Notes under the pieces: generated by a model
What the model was told of the DNA's origin: nothing
The model's database searches: none
The model's input: the letters and a program-made list of their open reading frames with translations, nothing else
Translations under genes and position numbers: made by a program
Assembly (NCBI GenBank): GCA_963580285.1
Contig: OY757023.1
Span: forward strand, 125,045,440-125,109,439
Source: Lucinisca nassula
Lineage: Eukaryota; Mollusca; Bivalvia; Lucinida; Lucinidae
DNA: 64,000 nucleotides
Direction of reading: 5' to 3'
Shown: positions 10,583-22,342 of the stretch, piece after piece
Layout of the letters: the number at the start of each line of letters is the position of its first letter
Position numbering within the stretch: the stretch's first letter is position 1

Positions 10583-12027
10583 GGACGGTGGTGAGAGATC
10601 TTGCTGGACCTGCGGCCATATTGTCATATTTGTTCGCCGGAATCGCGGCAATCTTGTCTGCTCTCTGCTATGCTGAGTTCGGAGCAAGAGTTCCAAAGGC
10701 TGGGTCCGCTTATGCCTATACTTACGTCGCCATTGGTGAAGTTTGGGGCTTCGTGATTGGTTGGAATGTAGTTCTAGAACACTTACTCGGCGCTGCTTCT
10801 GTAGCACGCGCATGGAGTGGCGCGCTCGATTCACTTTTCGGTGGAGCAATAAAGAACAGCACCCTGCAAACAGTCGGCTACCTCAGTCATAACAGCCAGT
10901 GGCTTTCAGATTACCCCGATTTCATAGCTTTCACTATAACTGTGCTGATGTTCGTGCTTATCGCAACAGGGGCGAAATTCACCGTCCACGTCAATACTGT
11001 GTTCACGGTTTTCAATACACTAGTCATCGTATTCCTTATCTGCGCTGGATTTGCCTTTGCCGATGGCAAGAACTGGTCCAGAGATGGTGGATTCTTTCCT
11101 TATGGCTTCGGCGGCTCTCTCGCTGGCGCCGCCACTTGTTTCTATGCCTACATCGGCTTCGAAGGTATCGCCGTGTCCGGGGAAGAAGCAAAAGAACCAG
11201 AAAAATCCATCCCTATTGCGACAGTTACTTCACTTGTAGTTGTCACCATTGTTTATATTTTAGCAACCACGGCTCTGACATTAGTGGTGCCATATTATAC
11301 GGTGGATCCCTCCGCCGCTTTTCCTATGGCCTTCGCAACGAGGGGTATAAACTGGGCAAAATATGTAGTAGGCATTGGTACTTTATTTGGGATAACTACA
11401 TCATTGCTTGGTAGTGCGTATGCTCTTCCCAGGGCAGTGTATGCTATGGCTCAAGATGGACTCCTTTTCAAGACTCTTGCATATGTGTATCCTCGTTTTC
11501 AAACGCCTGTAGTCGCCATCTTTGTTTTTGGACTTCTTGCTGCTTTTATGGCTTTTTTCTTTGAAATTACTACGCTTGTAGAATTTATGTCAATAGGAAC
11601 ATTAACAGCATACACCATCGTCTCTGCTTGTGTAATTATACTCAGATACTTACCGGTATACAAATGCCAGTTCAAGCTAAAACCGGAAGAGGAAACGGCG
11701 GAACCGGAAGTGTCGGCAACTCCAACAGAAGAATCTTCCATTATAAGCCGATCAAAAAGTCAGGATGATTTTGGACGTTTGAAGTCGAGTCTAAGATCAA
11801 TGCCTGTTTTGAAGTCATTTGAGCCAGGGAACGCAGTAATGCTGGCGACATTTCTGCTGTTTGTCGGAATCATTTGTTTAAATGCTACCCTTATTTTCGG
11901 GTATCCATACCTGAGTGAAGGAACCTGGTGGACTATTTTACTTGTGATTATATTCGCCGGCCTGGTGATCATGTGTTATTTGATCATGGTAGCGCATGAA
12001 AAGAACGACGCCTTCTTGACTTTTCAG
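10583..12027 (+). CDS. Cationic amino acid transporter, large second coding exon
   Basis: A single 1445-nt exon encodes residues 58-539, which is most of the membrane domain. The acceptor is TTTCAG ending 10582 and the donor is CAG then GTGAGT after 12027 (phase 0). Visible CAT features are CYAEFGARVPKAGSAYAYTY (residues 87-106), GWNVVLEHLLGAASVARAWS (117-136, with E123 at the position of the essential CAT glutamate), the FEGIAVSGEEAKEPEKSIPI helix-loop region, and a charged serine-rich cytosolic loop (EEETAEPEVSATPTEESS) before the last hydrophobic pair. The open frame runs upstream to 10366 and downstream to 12171, but those parts are intron. The upstream extension lacks family similarity, and splice joins on both sides restore the family sequence. 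Confidence 0.95.
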
Positions 12028-12207
12028 GTGAGTAAATTAAACATATTTTTTACAAAAAATGAACCATGTCGAGCGAAAATATATTTTCGGAGATATGATC
12101 CCAGCCGACACTCAGACTGCGCTTCAGACCTGAGCGTTGGCTGTGCGATACGTGGGCGGTCACTGGCTTAAATCTACCCAATGTACACTGTGAGAACTGT
12201 GTACACA

Positions 12208-12506
12208 TCACAAAAATACGCCTATATAATTATGACCCACTTGAACCTCACTTTTATACAGTAAAACTGGGGTTTACAGGGTAAACCTTATTTTTCCTAT
12301 TTCTGTTCTTAAATATAGATTGTGGGTACTCGTTAGAACCGCCTCGATGAGGCGGTTCTAACGTGTACCCACCATCTATATCGAGGCGGTTCCACCATCT
12401 ATATTTTGAGCAGAAATAAGAAAGATATCCCAATTTTTCATCTTAAAATTTTCGTTTTTCGGCGGTAAAACTTACAATGTGTTTGTATAGGCGTGTTTTC
12501 GTTATG
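12208..12506. mobile_element. MITE A copy with duplicated centre
   Basis: Complete ends (ACAAAAATACGCCTATATAA, TATAGGCGTGTTTTCGTTA). After the hairpin the sequence TCGAGGCGGTTCCACCATCT repeats part of the centre. Confidence 0.8.
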
Positions 12507-12802
12507 AGACTGAAGTAGGCTGATTTCAGTCTTCGCCGAGTGCACAGGCTCTAAGACTTGTTTTTGCTAGTTATGGCTCGCGTGAACACACGAGTAATAA
12601 AAATATTTTAGTTATCCTCTATCTGATCCAGCTTCGATAATGTATGATGCGCGTAATAGATTTTATTGTTTTAATACATCTGTTATCCCCGAAAAAGAAT
12701 CCATGTTCAACTCCCATGAGCCTGAAATTCATCCGGCTCAAATATTATTTTAATACCAACAGAAATATAAATGAGAAAAACAACAACAACAACAAAGTAG
12801 CC

Positions 12803-13112
12803 GGCCTCAGTAGCTCAGTCGGATGCGCGTCTGAATCGTTACTAGGAGGACGCGGATTCGATACCTGTCGGGTTCGGCAACATTCTTTCGGGGAGATTGA
12901 TCATGAAGTCTTTTCTGGTGTCATTTTCTTCCTTCTGCTGATTCAAGAAGGGCCGTTGTCAGCTTCTAGCGAAAGAACGTGCGCTGTGCTGGTTAGCCGC
13001 TTACGTATAAGCCTGCCCATTAAAAGTGTGGATCGGTAAACTGACCGGCTAAAATGACCTAAATAGTGTTGACTGGGTCGTTTAACTCCAATACAAACAA
13101 ACAAACAAAACA
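12803..13112 (+). mobile_element. SINE2 copy
   Basis: Same family as the element at 16195: CTCAGTAGCTCAGTCGGATG head, GGATTCGATACC box B, tail GTGTTGACTGGGTCGTTTAA with a (CAAA)n end. The head has diverged from a functional tRNA. Confidence 0.85.
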
Positions 13113-13186
13113 AAGAAAAGATAGTCAACGTTGTGTGCCTACAGAGGAATGCCCCTTATGTTGCACTGGACATTCAAAATTTGTGG

Positions 13187-13305
13187 GCGTCATTTCATCT
13201 CATTGTCGGGTAAAAGTCCCACAAAATTGGAAGTAACGTCTCCAAAATGACTTTTACAGTGTTGACGGGGACGTTAAACCTCAAATCAAACAAACAAAAT
13301 CAAAA
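13187..13305 (+). mobile_element. SINE3 3' fragment
   Basis: Starts at GGCGTCATTTCATCTC and includes the full tail GTGTTGACGGGGACGTTAAA. Confidence 0.72.
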
Positions 13306-13429
13306 TGAGTTTTGTTTTTCTGGCGTTTTAGAAAGGCTATAAACCACATGTCCAGTTGAGGTGAACAGGACAGATCATATGTTCAGTTCTAAGCCATCAC
13401 ATTGAAAAGTTCGTGAAACGAAGACTTAT

Positions 13430-13632
13430 ATAGCCACTTATATAGAGAAAAACGGGGTTTACATAGTTAAACGCTATTGTCTTATGTTTGCCTGGGTATT
13501 CGTTACAACTGCCTCATTAAGGCGGCTCTAATGATCACGCAGAATTCTTGGTACAGAAATAAGCAAATTATCAATTAAATAAATAAATAAAATAATACCC
13601 GGAAAATGCTAGTACAACAAATATGAAAGACG
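13430..13632. mobile_element. MITE A, old degraded copy
   Basis: Retains CGTTACAACTGCCTCATTAA, GGCGGCTCTAATGA and fragments of the arms. Confidence 0.6.
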
Positions 13633-13849
13633 TCAGGTGTTTATGGTAATCGTTGGTAGAAACGTCATGCATTATTCTGGCAGGGCTTTGCTTCATATAT
13701 ATGCTGTGAAACAAAACATTTCAGAATGTTTATTACATCAATTACCTCTAATTAACCACTGGTACGTAATGTAGTTCAAACTTCAACGATGGTATACATT
13801 CAGTCAGCCATTATTTGACGTCAAATCAACACAAGGATTCCGCCGAAGG

Positions 13850-14560
13850 CTATGTCGCGCCTGTGGGGGCGCAAAGTCACCCAACCATGATATGTAGGTC
13901 AAGGTCAAACATAGATGCTTGCACAAAAGTTTCCATTCTAAAATGCAAGCTTGTACTAAGTATCGTTAAGCTCTTATAAATCTTGAGAAATGAACTTAAC
14001 CATTAGGGTGAACGCTAGGGTGGTCGCAATATTTTACAAAGTCAGTGAACCATGAAATATAGGTCAAGGTCAAATATGGATGCTTGCATTTAAGTTGCCA
14101 TCCAAAGATACAAGTTTGTACCAAGCATCATTAATGAAGCTCTTATAGTTCTTGAGAAATAAACTTGACTATTAGGGTGAACGCTAGGGTGGTCGCAATA
14201 TTTTACAAAGTCAGTGAACCATGAAATATAGGTCAAGGTCAAATATGGATGCTTGCATTTAAGTTACCATACCCAGACACAAGTTTGTACCAAGCATCAT
14301 TAATAAAGCTCTTATAGTTCTTGAGAAATAAACTTGACCATTAGGTTGAACGCTAGGGTGGTCGCAATATATTACAAAGTCACTGAACCATGAAATGTAG
14401 GCCAAGGTCAAATATGGATGCTTGCATGTAAGTTGTCATCCCCAGATACAAGTTTGTACCAAGTATCATTAATGAAGCTCTTATAGTGCTTGAGAAACGG
14501 ACGGACGAACCGACGGAAAACTGGGCGCCGTTATCGCGCCATGCTAATAGCAGGCGCGAC
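13850..14560 (+). repeat. Iterated ~165-bp array with GTCGCGCCTG inverted ends
   Basis: Four units, each with ATAGGTCAAGGTCAAATATG. The right side has GGACGGACGAACCGACGG. The left end TGTCGCGCCTG recurs inverted as CAGGCGCGACA at about 14551-14561, so the array is inside one element. Confidence 0.87.
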
Positions 14561-14649
14561 AAAAATGATTGAACGATGGCGACATCATATTACGTCGACG
14601 ACAGTGTTCTGTAGTTAAAGGAGAAACTGTATGCGAATACCTTGTTGTT

Positions 14650-14830
14650 TAAGAAATAGATCAGCTCTAACTGTAATTTGTTGAGTTATAAATCACAGTT
14701 TGGAGGTCAGTTGTAAAGTAGACAAATCACGAGCGTGTAGCGAGTGATTTGTCTACTTACAACTGACCGACAAACTGTGATTTATTGCTCAACAAATCGC
14801 AAACTAGAGCTGATCTATTTCGATTCTAAC
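14650..14830. mobile_element. Palindromic repeat J
   Basis: AGATCAGCTCTAACTG to AGAGCTGATCTATTTCG. The inner arms GTCAGTTGTAAAGTAGACAA and TTGTCTACTTACAACTGAC surround AGCGTGTAGCGAG. Confidence 0.8.
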
Positions 14831-16194
14831 AGGCTGAAAATCGGCAATAATGATGTTGTTTCCTTCAAAATCTCACAACTTTTCGCCATTGTTAGAAAAA
14901 ATCCCGCTAAAAATATCGACTGGAACACATGCATTTATATCCTTTTCTAAGGTTTTCGAGGCGAGAATATGACGTTACACCGTCTAACGTCAAGGAAATC
15001 GACTAGTTACGTCATAAATTGGCAGATTTTAATGACGTCACTCGTCACGCTCTTCCTTGACGAATAAAACACAGTTACCTCCATATTTTCCATTGCCTAT
15101 ATAGGCGCGCTGTGTTAGAATTTCAGGTTTAGGTCGGATAAAAATAATTCGGTTCTCATTTACTTTGTTAGCGACTGAGTGCTGTTTCATACTTTGAAAA
15201 TCTACAGAATTCCTTTTTGTTTAAATTGAACCTTTCAAGTGTTCTAAAGTTCTAGAGCAGACCACCATATATTTTTTCTTATTTACCAGAGAAAACAAAG
15301 GGTTGACATTTCAACTGAATTGTCGGTCCACTTGCAGGTCTAATATTAAGCATTATTTTCTCTAAAAAAAAATGAATAAATTCTTTGAAAATGCCGCCTA
15401 CTACACACTGGTCAATACATACGCACAGGCTGCGTAGCGGTCGCATAGGCTTCGTATTTTGGACGCATAGGCTTCGATGAAAAATGGCGGATGACAGTTC
15501 GTTAATGCAGGTAAGAAACTGTTTTTACGTTAAACTAACTGTTGTATTGCATTTCCCGATACTGACATCTGCCTTACGGACCACTTTATTAATATGCGGC
15601 TTCGTCTGTTGCAAGAAAAAGTTTGAAAAACGGAATATAGAAAAATAGACCCCAAAAGAAATTTGGCACTCAACACAGATTCACCTGTATTTTCACTTTG
15701 ATCCGGTCGCCCTATGTAACTACACGTGTTTGGCTGGTGTTCTGGCCGATAAATTGTGAATAACGATAATGAAATCGAAAAGCTAATATGCAACTTTCGT
15801 CATATCTTTTGCGAAAAATAAAAATCTTGATATTTCGATACAACGCGCGTAGCTTCGTTACCTATTACAACGCAGAGGCTGCGAACTAAATTTGAAAGCC
15901 CTGTATTATGTAGAATAATAGCGAATGCTATTAAATTAATGTCGCGGAATCAGTCAACCAGCGTTAGTTGGTGATGCTAAAGACATTCTGTATCATTTAT
16001 ACCGAAAGCATTTTCAGTCTCAGCTATGCAAATACATGTATAACATTTTGAGGCGAATGCTCAAAATCTGTCAATTTACAATTATTAACACCACCATTCA
16101 TAAACTCGGCAAGTCCTCGTCTAATCTGTTAAGTATTAAGCCAAATAATATTTGCACTGTATGAATTTTTGTCGTGTTTTTTACAAAGCACGTG

Positions 16195-16503
16195 GAGGCC
16201 TCAGTGGCTCAGTCGGATGCGCGTCTGACTGGTGATCAGGAGGACGCGGGTTCGACTCCCGGGGTCGGCAACATTCTTTCGTGGAGATTGATCATGAAAT
16301 CTTTTCTACGGTCATTCTCTCCCTTCCGCTGATTCAAGAAGGGCAGTTGTCAGTTTCTGGCGAAAGAATGTGCACTGTACTGGTTAACCGCTTACGTATA
16401 AGCCTGCCCAGGAAAGTGTTGATAGGTAAACTGACCGGCTCAAAAAAAAAATGACCTAAATAGTGTTGACTGGGCCGTAAAACTCCAAAACAAACAAACA
16501 AAC
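16195..16503 (+). mobile_element. tRNA-derived SINE (SINE2), full length with TSD
   Basis: A tRNA-like head (GTGGCTCAGTCGGATGCG as box A, GGGTTCGACTCC as box B) is followed by a body and a tail GTGTTGACTGGGCCGTAAAA plus (CAAA)n. It is flanked by AAAGCACGTGG at 16184-16194 and 16504-16514. The matching site in the other inverted arm (about 18980-19010) has no SINE. Confidence 0.9.
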
Positions 16504-16544
16504 AAAGCACGTGGCTTCGCAGGTTACAGAGATGGGAAGACGCA

Positions 16545-16812
16545 TTACGAAAACACGCCTATTAAAATACCACTAAAAAAGATAAAAAAAAATACTTTCA
16601 GATAAAACATTCTGATAGTTTTAATATTTCTGTTCAAGACATAGTGTATGGGAACTTGTTACAACCGCCTGGTCCGGGCGGTTTTATCGCGTATCCACAA
16701 TCTGTATTTCTGAGAGAAATAAGGAAAACAATGTATATCCCTTTAAAGCTCAGTTTTACTATATAAAAGTTGGATTTAAGGGGGTCAGAATTATATAGGC
16801 ATGTTTTCGTGA
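16545..16812. mobile_element. MITE A copy in the left arm of the long inverted repeat
   Basis: Ends ACGAAAACACGCCTATT and ATAGGCATGTTTTCGTGA, centre ACAACCGCCTGGTCCGGGCG. A shorter version lies at the matching place in the right arm (about 18800-18952). Confidence 0.75.
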
Positions 16813-17728
16813 TTCTCCGACTTCTATTCAAATGCTTCAATCGAATACATGCAGCTCCTACAAAACTTCAGCAAAGGTTCATTAATCGCGCCTGCACTGT
16901 CTGATCCCAGTCTTCGTTTCCGATAAAATAGAAGCATCTGCTCATTAAACAGTAAACATATAAGCTAATTCTAGCCTTTGTAGGATCAAAGAAGAAAAAA
17001 AAAAGACTTTTCTTTATCTCAGATCTATTTTCAATCTCTGTCCTTACATCATAATATTTTGCTAGCCAGACTGTCTTCTTCAACATAGCCTATCAGAATC
17101 TGAATTTCATAGTAACTTAGAATATAAATTCAGAAAAATACTTGTTTGCAATGATTTCAGTAACCCATTTCGAGAAAGCATTCTTCGATATAATAAGATA
17201 AGATAGATAAAAATGTTTTTGCTTTACGGCCCTTTCATAACTCTATGACGGCTCCGGCCCAAAGATTTACTTTTTTAAGAAAGTATGTCGGCTGGAGGCT
17301 TACTTATGGATTTAAACTGCTTCCTTTAACCCTTAAACTACAGTTTAAAGCAAAAAGTGAAGACCCTGATAAGACGCTGCGTTTGGCCCTTCAATTCATG
17401 TAATGTGAGCAAACAGTGAAGACCCTGATTAGATGCCGCGTCTGGACATACACTGTTTGAAAAACCCAATCCATGATCTATGGATTTCCGTATTACGCAA
17501 CACGCTGACCTCTCTTCGAAGAAAAATAAACGCTGCTGTTTTCTATATACAAGTTCCCTGGATTTCCGACCAATCAGTGATAATCACGTGGACTTAAGCA
17601 CTGTAGAGCTACTTGCACTTTTTTACTTTGTGACGATTGATAAATAATCGACCAAAAAACTAGTATTTGTCTTTTCAAAAAGTAAACGGGTCATTCATAT
17701 TTAGCAATTGCAAGTATGCTTTATATGC

Positions 17729-17852
17729 GGTAGGGTTTGAGATGTCATTTCGTCTCAGTGTCGGGTAAAAGTCCCATAAATTCGGAAACAATGTCTCAAA
17801 AATGACCTGAATGATATTGTCGGGGACGTTAACATCAACACAAACAAAAAGG
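17729..17852 (+). mobile_element. SINE3 3' fragment, old
   Basis: Diverged tail half (TTGTCGGGGACGTTAACATC) within the central part of the long-inverted-repeat element. Confidence 0.65.
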
Positions 17853-18104
17853 TTCCACTGAGTCATGGGCTGTGGCATGAGAGGATTCTCTACCAATAAT
17901 GAATTGACATACAACCGTTCGTTAGGGATACCAACCTAGGCCGAATTCATCTGGAGCCAAGGGCTAGCTTTGGCTACTTTGGTTGCGGTTTCATTTTCCT
18001 ATATCAGTTAGGCAAATCCATAAACACCCAATCAAAAATGAAGACTGCTATCTCCATTTTAAAAGTGCTCATGAGTGCGCATGGGTGGAAAACCGGACGA
18101 ATCA

Positions 18105-18325
18105 ACAGTAAGAAAAACCTGAATTGTAAAATGGCCCCTGTTTATACTGTCTGCTGCATCTTCTTAAAGTTTTTTTTTTCTTTCTTTCTTTTTTTTAATA
18201 ATATTTTTGCTTATAGGCAAACAGTGTGGACCAAGATCAGACTATAGACTTAGATTGGTTCAGGTAACATTTAAAGAAAGCAGCAGATGACTATGCAGAC
18301 GACAATTGTTGTGATTGACATGTAA
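18105..18325. mobile_element. MITE L copy, diverged
   Basis: Contains ACTGTCTGCTGCATCTTCTT, GGCAAACAGTGTGGACCAAG and AGCAGACGACAATTGTTGTG in the same order as 48289-48526. Confidence 0.65.
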
Positions 18326-18799
18326 GATAGCTATCTTCAGAGCTGCTGCTTCCCTCACTAAATTCCAGATCACAAGTTTCCCTGGACTCAAACATATAAG
18401 GCTGAATATCTAAAGTGAAGTCCCCTCAAAGAGTGGCCAGTTCTTGCTTATTTTGCTCCATTTTAAGCTTCTGTTTTAAACCTCAACATTGCTACATCTG
18501 CCTATTCAGTACACACCAAGCTTCTAGATTCCTCATTGATGACGTCAGGGCATATCTGTGGTTAATTGGAATTTTCAAGGTCAGTTCTTTAGCAGAGTAA
18601 ATGGCTGGAGATTACACAGTGATAAAAGCCGTATCAGACCACTTAGAAACCTACAGTATTCAGTAGAAGAAAGGGTTTATTGATGTTTACCTATTTATTG
18701 TAACAGATTATCTCTTTCCTTTCTCCTTTAACAGATTTGACGAAGACAGACTTACAAAGTTTATGAACAGTAGTGTACATTGACAGATTTTCTGCATTT

Positions 18800-18952
18800 A
18801 TTATATTTCCTTATTTATTCTCAGAAACACAGATTGTGGATATGCGTTAGAACCGCCTTGCCCGGGCGAGCAGAAATATCAAAACTATCAGGATGTTTTA
18901 TCTGAATGTTTTTATCTTTTTAGTGGTATTTTAATAGGCGTGTTTTCGTGCT
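18800..18952. mobile_element. MITE A copy in the right arm, centre deleted
   Basis: Matches 16545-16812 on the other strand, with half of the central hairpin missing (AACCGCCTTGCCCGGGCGAG). Confidence 0.68.
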
Positions 18953-19805
18953 GCGTCTGCCCATCTCTGTAACCTGCACGTCGTAAATTCCTAAGTCACG
19001 TGCGTTGTAATAAAAACACGACAGAAATTCGTACAGTGCAAATATCATTTGGCTTAATACTTAACAGATTTGGCGAAGACTTACCAAGTTTATGAACGGT
19101 AGTGTAAATAATTGTAACTTGACAGATTTTGGCATTCGAATCATAATAATGTATGTGCATAGCTGAGAATGAAAATGTGTTTGGTATAAATGATGCAGAA
19201 TGTCTTTAGCATCATCAACTAACGCTGGTTGGCTCATTTCTCGATATTAATTTAATATCATTCGTTATTATACTGCATAATTCAGGGCTTTCAAATTTAG
19301 TTCGCAGCCTCTGCGTTGTAATAGGTAACGAAGCTACGTTCGTTGTATCGAAATATCATGATTTTTCTTTTTCGCAAAAGATGTGACGAAAGTTGCATGT
19401 TAGCTTTTCGATTTCATTATCATTATTCACAATTTATCGGCCAGAACACCAGCCAAAAACGTGTAGTTACATTGGGCGACCGGGCCAAAGTGAAACTACA
19501 GGTGAATCTGTGTTGAATGCCAAATTTATTTTGGGGTCTATTTTTCTTTTATCCGTTTTTCAAACTTTTTCTTGCAACAGACGAAGCCGCACGTTAATAA
19601 AGTGGTCCGTAAGGCAGATGTCAGTATTGGGCAACGCTATACAACATTTAGATTGACGTAAAAACCGTTTCTTACCTGCATTAACGAACTGTCATCCGCC
19701 ATTTTTCATCGAAGCCTTTGCGTCCAAAATACGAAGCCTATGCGACCGGTACGCAGCCTGTGCGTATGTATTGACCAGTGTGTACTAAGTCGTGATTAGC
19801 GTATT

Positions 19806-20245
19806 AACCATTTTTGTACCAAATGGAATCTTCCCATTTGAATATCATTTGTATGGCAGGAGTCCATTTGGAAATTTATGGGTGTTAGGTTGTGTTTTCT
19901 TCAAAATTTATCCGGGAAATAGCTTAATATTTTGCAAACAGTGTAGGCCCTGATCTAGACTGGAATCAGTCCAAAAGTTTAACCCATATCTTCTCCTTTG
20001 TATTAGCAATGAATTTATATTTTTCTCCTCTCTAATACTTTCTGATCTCCAAAACTTCATTCATTTGGTGCTATGGGATGGAAGGCATTGCTTTTGAGCT
20101 GGGTTAAAATTAATAAGCATATTCTTATAAGTAAAATGATTAAATGAATGGACTGTTTCCAGTCTAGCCCTGATCAGACGCCGCGTTCTGCGGCGTCTGA
20201 TCTGGGCCTGCACTGTTTGCCAAGGTCACCCTTTAGGGGCTTCTG
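19806..20245. mobile_element. MITE E split by a 205-213-bp element
   Basis: The left part ends GTGTAGGCCCTGAT (19954). The right part resumes with GCCCTGATCAGACGCCGC at 20167. Confidence 0.78.
19955..20166. mobile_element. Inverted-repeat element with 7-8-bp TSD
   Basis: Ends CTAGACTGGAATCAGTCCA and TGGACTGTTTCCAGTCTAG are near-perfect inverses. GCCCTGAT at 19947-19954 and 20167-20174 is an 8-bp duplication. This fits a hAT-type non-autonomous element (inference). Confidence 0.78.
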
Positions 20246-20247
20246 GT

Positions 20248-20553
20248 TTTGTTTGATTTGAGGTTTAACGTCCCCGTCAACACTGTAAAGGTCATCTTGG
20301 AGACGTTGCTTCCAATTTTGTGGGATCTTTTACCCGACATTGAGATGAAATGACATCTCAAGCCCGGTCGCCCAATGAAACCAATAGGGTTTATTAGCAC
20401 CGACGGTCCGCCTCGCATCGCGGTTCCTGGACAGGCTTAGATCCTCTAAGCGGTTTACTAGTACTAGTGTGCGGGCCGGATTCAGCTCTGCGTGGAAGCA
20501 TCATGCAGCCTTTATATTTCTTCAAGCCCCTATGGGCGGGAGCCGTGGGGTTT
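20248..20553 (-). mobile_element. SINE3, full length
   Basis: Reverse-strand copy, tail first (TTTGATTTGAGGTTTAACGT), ending at the GGGGCTTGAAG-type head. It lies in the right half of a MITE E copy (19806-20552 region), just after TAGGGGCTTCTGG. Confidence 0.83.
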
Positions 20554-21179
20554 CTGGTAAGGATTAAGCTAGTTATTCTTTTCAAAGATCCAGTTTGTTA
20601 TAGGTTTTATAGAACAAAATAGCTGTCTCAGTGCAGAAACCAATTATGCTATTTTCTGTAGGCAATCTGTCATAATTTGCATGTTGTCTCAGTAATAATA
20701 TACTATGATTTATCGGTCCGGTTGCCAGACACGTGATTATATAGATACTGTTATTACATTATCACATGGTAACTGGATCTGACCAGAGTCACGTGAAAGC
20801 ATCTGGGAACTCATATTACTGTGATAATTGTTCATACACATGTACCTTTTCAGCTGAAGTCACAAATGAGCCAGCGCATGACAAAACCTACAGTAAGACA
20901 TGTGCGCCCAACGAAGACTCAGATCAGCCTGCGCATCCGCGCAGTCTGATCAGAGTCTTCGTTGTGCGCTCTAAGGATAGCTAAGGGTCCAATGCTCCTT
21001 CATGCAGCAAGAAAAGTCTCTGGTTAGACTATATGGATGCGCAGGCTGATCATAGTCTTGGATTGGCGCACATGTCTTATTGTAGGTTTTGTCGTGCGCT
21101 GGCTCAAATGAAAATAAACAATCTGACAGAAACGTTACGTCAGCAAAATGTGTCTATCAGTGTTTTTCCATGGAGGGTG

Positions 21180-21478
21180 TGTGTGTTTGTGAAATTGGTT
21201 TAACAAACGTCGCTTTCAACAATTTTTCAGTCATATCACGACGGCGTCTGGTTGCGACAGGAAGCTCGATGCTCACTTTCATAGTGCTGCCTCACTGAAG
21301 TATCATGTCCGAGACACATTACATGATACCACACCCAGTCACATTATCCTGACACTGGGTCGACCAGTCCAAGCTCTACCCCGTAAATCTGAATGCCAAG
21401 CGAGGAGTAGCTAGTACCATTTTTAACGACTTTGGTATGTTGCGGCCCGGGATCGAACCCGTGACCTCCCCCACCCAC
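21180..21478 (-). mobile_element. SINE4 copy
   Basis: Reverse-strand copy of the family at 1301. It begins with the GT-rich tail near 21178 and ends in the box B region GGGATCGAACCCGTGACCTC. The very start of the tRNA head is truncated. Confidence 0.82.
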
Positions 21479-21548
21479 GGTAAAATGGTGACTTAGTGGT
21501 ACGAAATTAGACACCAAGTTTTCAGATTGTCACATTCCCAAGGATGCC

Positions 21549-21567
21549 ACCCCCCCCCCCCCCCCCA
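21549..21567. repeat. Poly-C tract
   Basis: Around 18 consecutive C in a transporter intron. Length in the assembly is likely to be imprecise. Confidence 0.9.
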
Positions 21568-22342
21568 GTCAATTTTTTTTCAGCGAAAATAGGCTTGGGC
21601 GAAAGCATTGATAGGCGCATAATTTTTTCATTCTGGTTCCGCGTCATGTAACGTCGCCATGAAATCACGTTCAGGAAACAGAGGTCAACCCACCCAGTAG
21701 AGAAAACTTTATATAAAGTGGGGTTTGCATTGGTGTTCACTACACGTACTTGTTAAGTGACCTGGGTCCAATTGTTCAAAACTTATGTTATTATTAGTTG
21801 ACGTAAACTTTCAGTATTTAATATGGCCTATATGCTGATATTTTCCAGAAGAAACAACAACAAAACAACACCAACAGAAAAAAATGCAAAACCTACTCAT
21901 ATTTTGTATTTTGTCAACACAAATAACACTGTATTAGATAGACATTGTTCTTTTTCAGATAGACATTGTACTGTTTAGAACAGTAAACATTTTAACCACA
22001 TTGAGCTCATTAACCCAGCATTACATGCCAATAACAACCGTGAATTGTCATCTGCGAGTCACATTAAAAGTCATTTTTGCAAACAGTGTGGTCCCAGATC
22101 AGACTGCTTCTCCGGGAGCCGCCTGTTTAGGGCCCACACTGTTTGCCTGTGTTCAAAACTATTTTTGTAAAGTTTGAAAAAAGAAACAGCAGACGACATT
22201 TTCATATGCATATTTTCATGGCATCTTATCCTGCTATTCACGTTTGCAAACCGTGTAGATCCAGATCAGATGATCAGAAGCCATCTGCTCAAGAACTACA
22301 CGTTTTGTCATTCCGTTTGTGAATTTGAATGAAAATATTATC

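Larger units (their letters stand above)
15398..19786. mobile_element. 4.4-kb element with ~1-kb inverted arms
   Basis: The left end TACACACTGGTCAATACATA at about 15398 recurs inverted at the right end (about 19786). From there the two arms stay alignable for roughly 0.9-1.1 kb (15398-16560 and 18940-19786 on opposite strands). They share a passage encoding HQPxTCSYIGRPxQSE in both arms. The middle (16.9-18.8 kb) holds other repeat fragments and no recognisable transposase. The left arm carries a SINE that the right arm lacks. It is either a long-TIR foldback transposon or an inverted segmental duplication. Confidence 0.7.
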
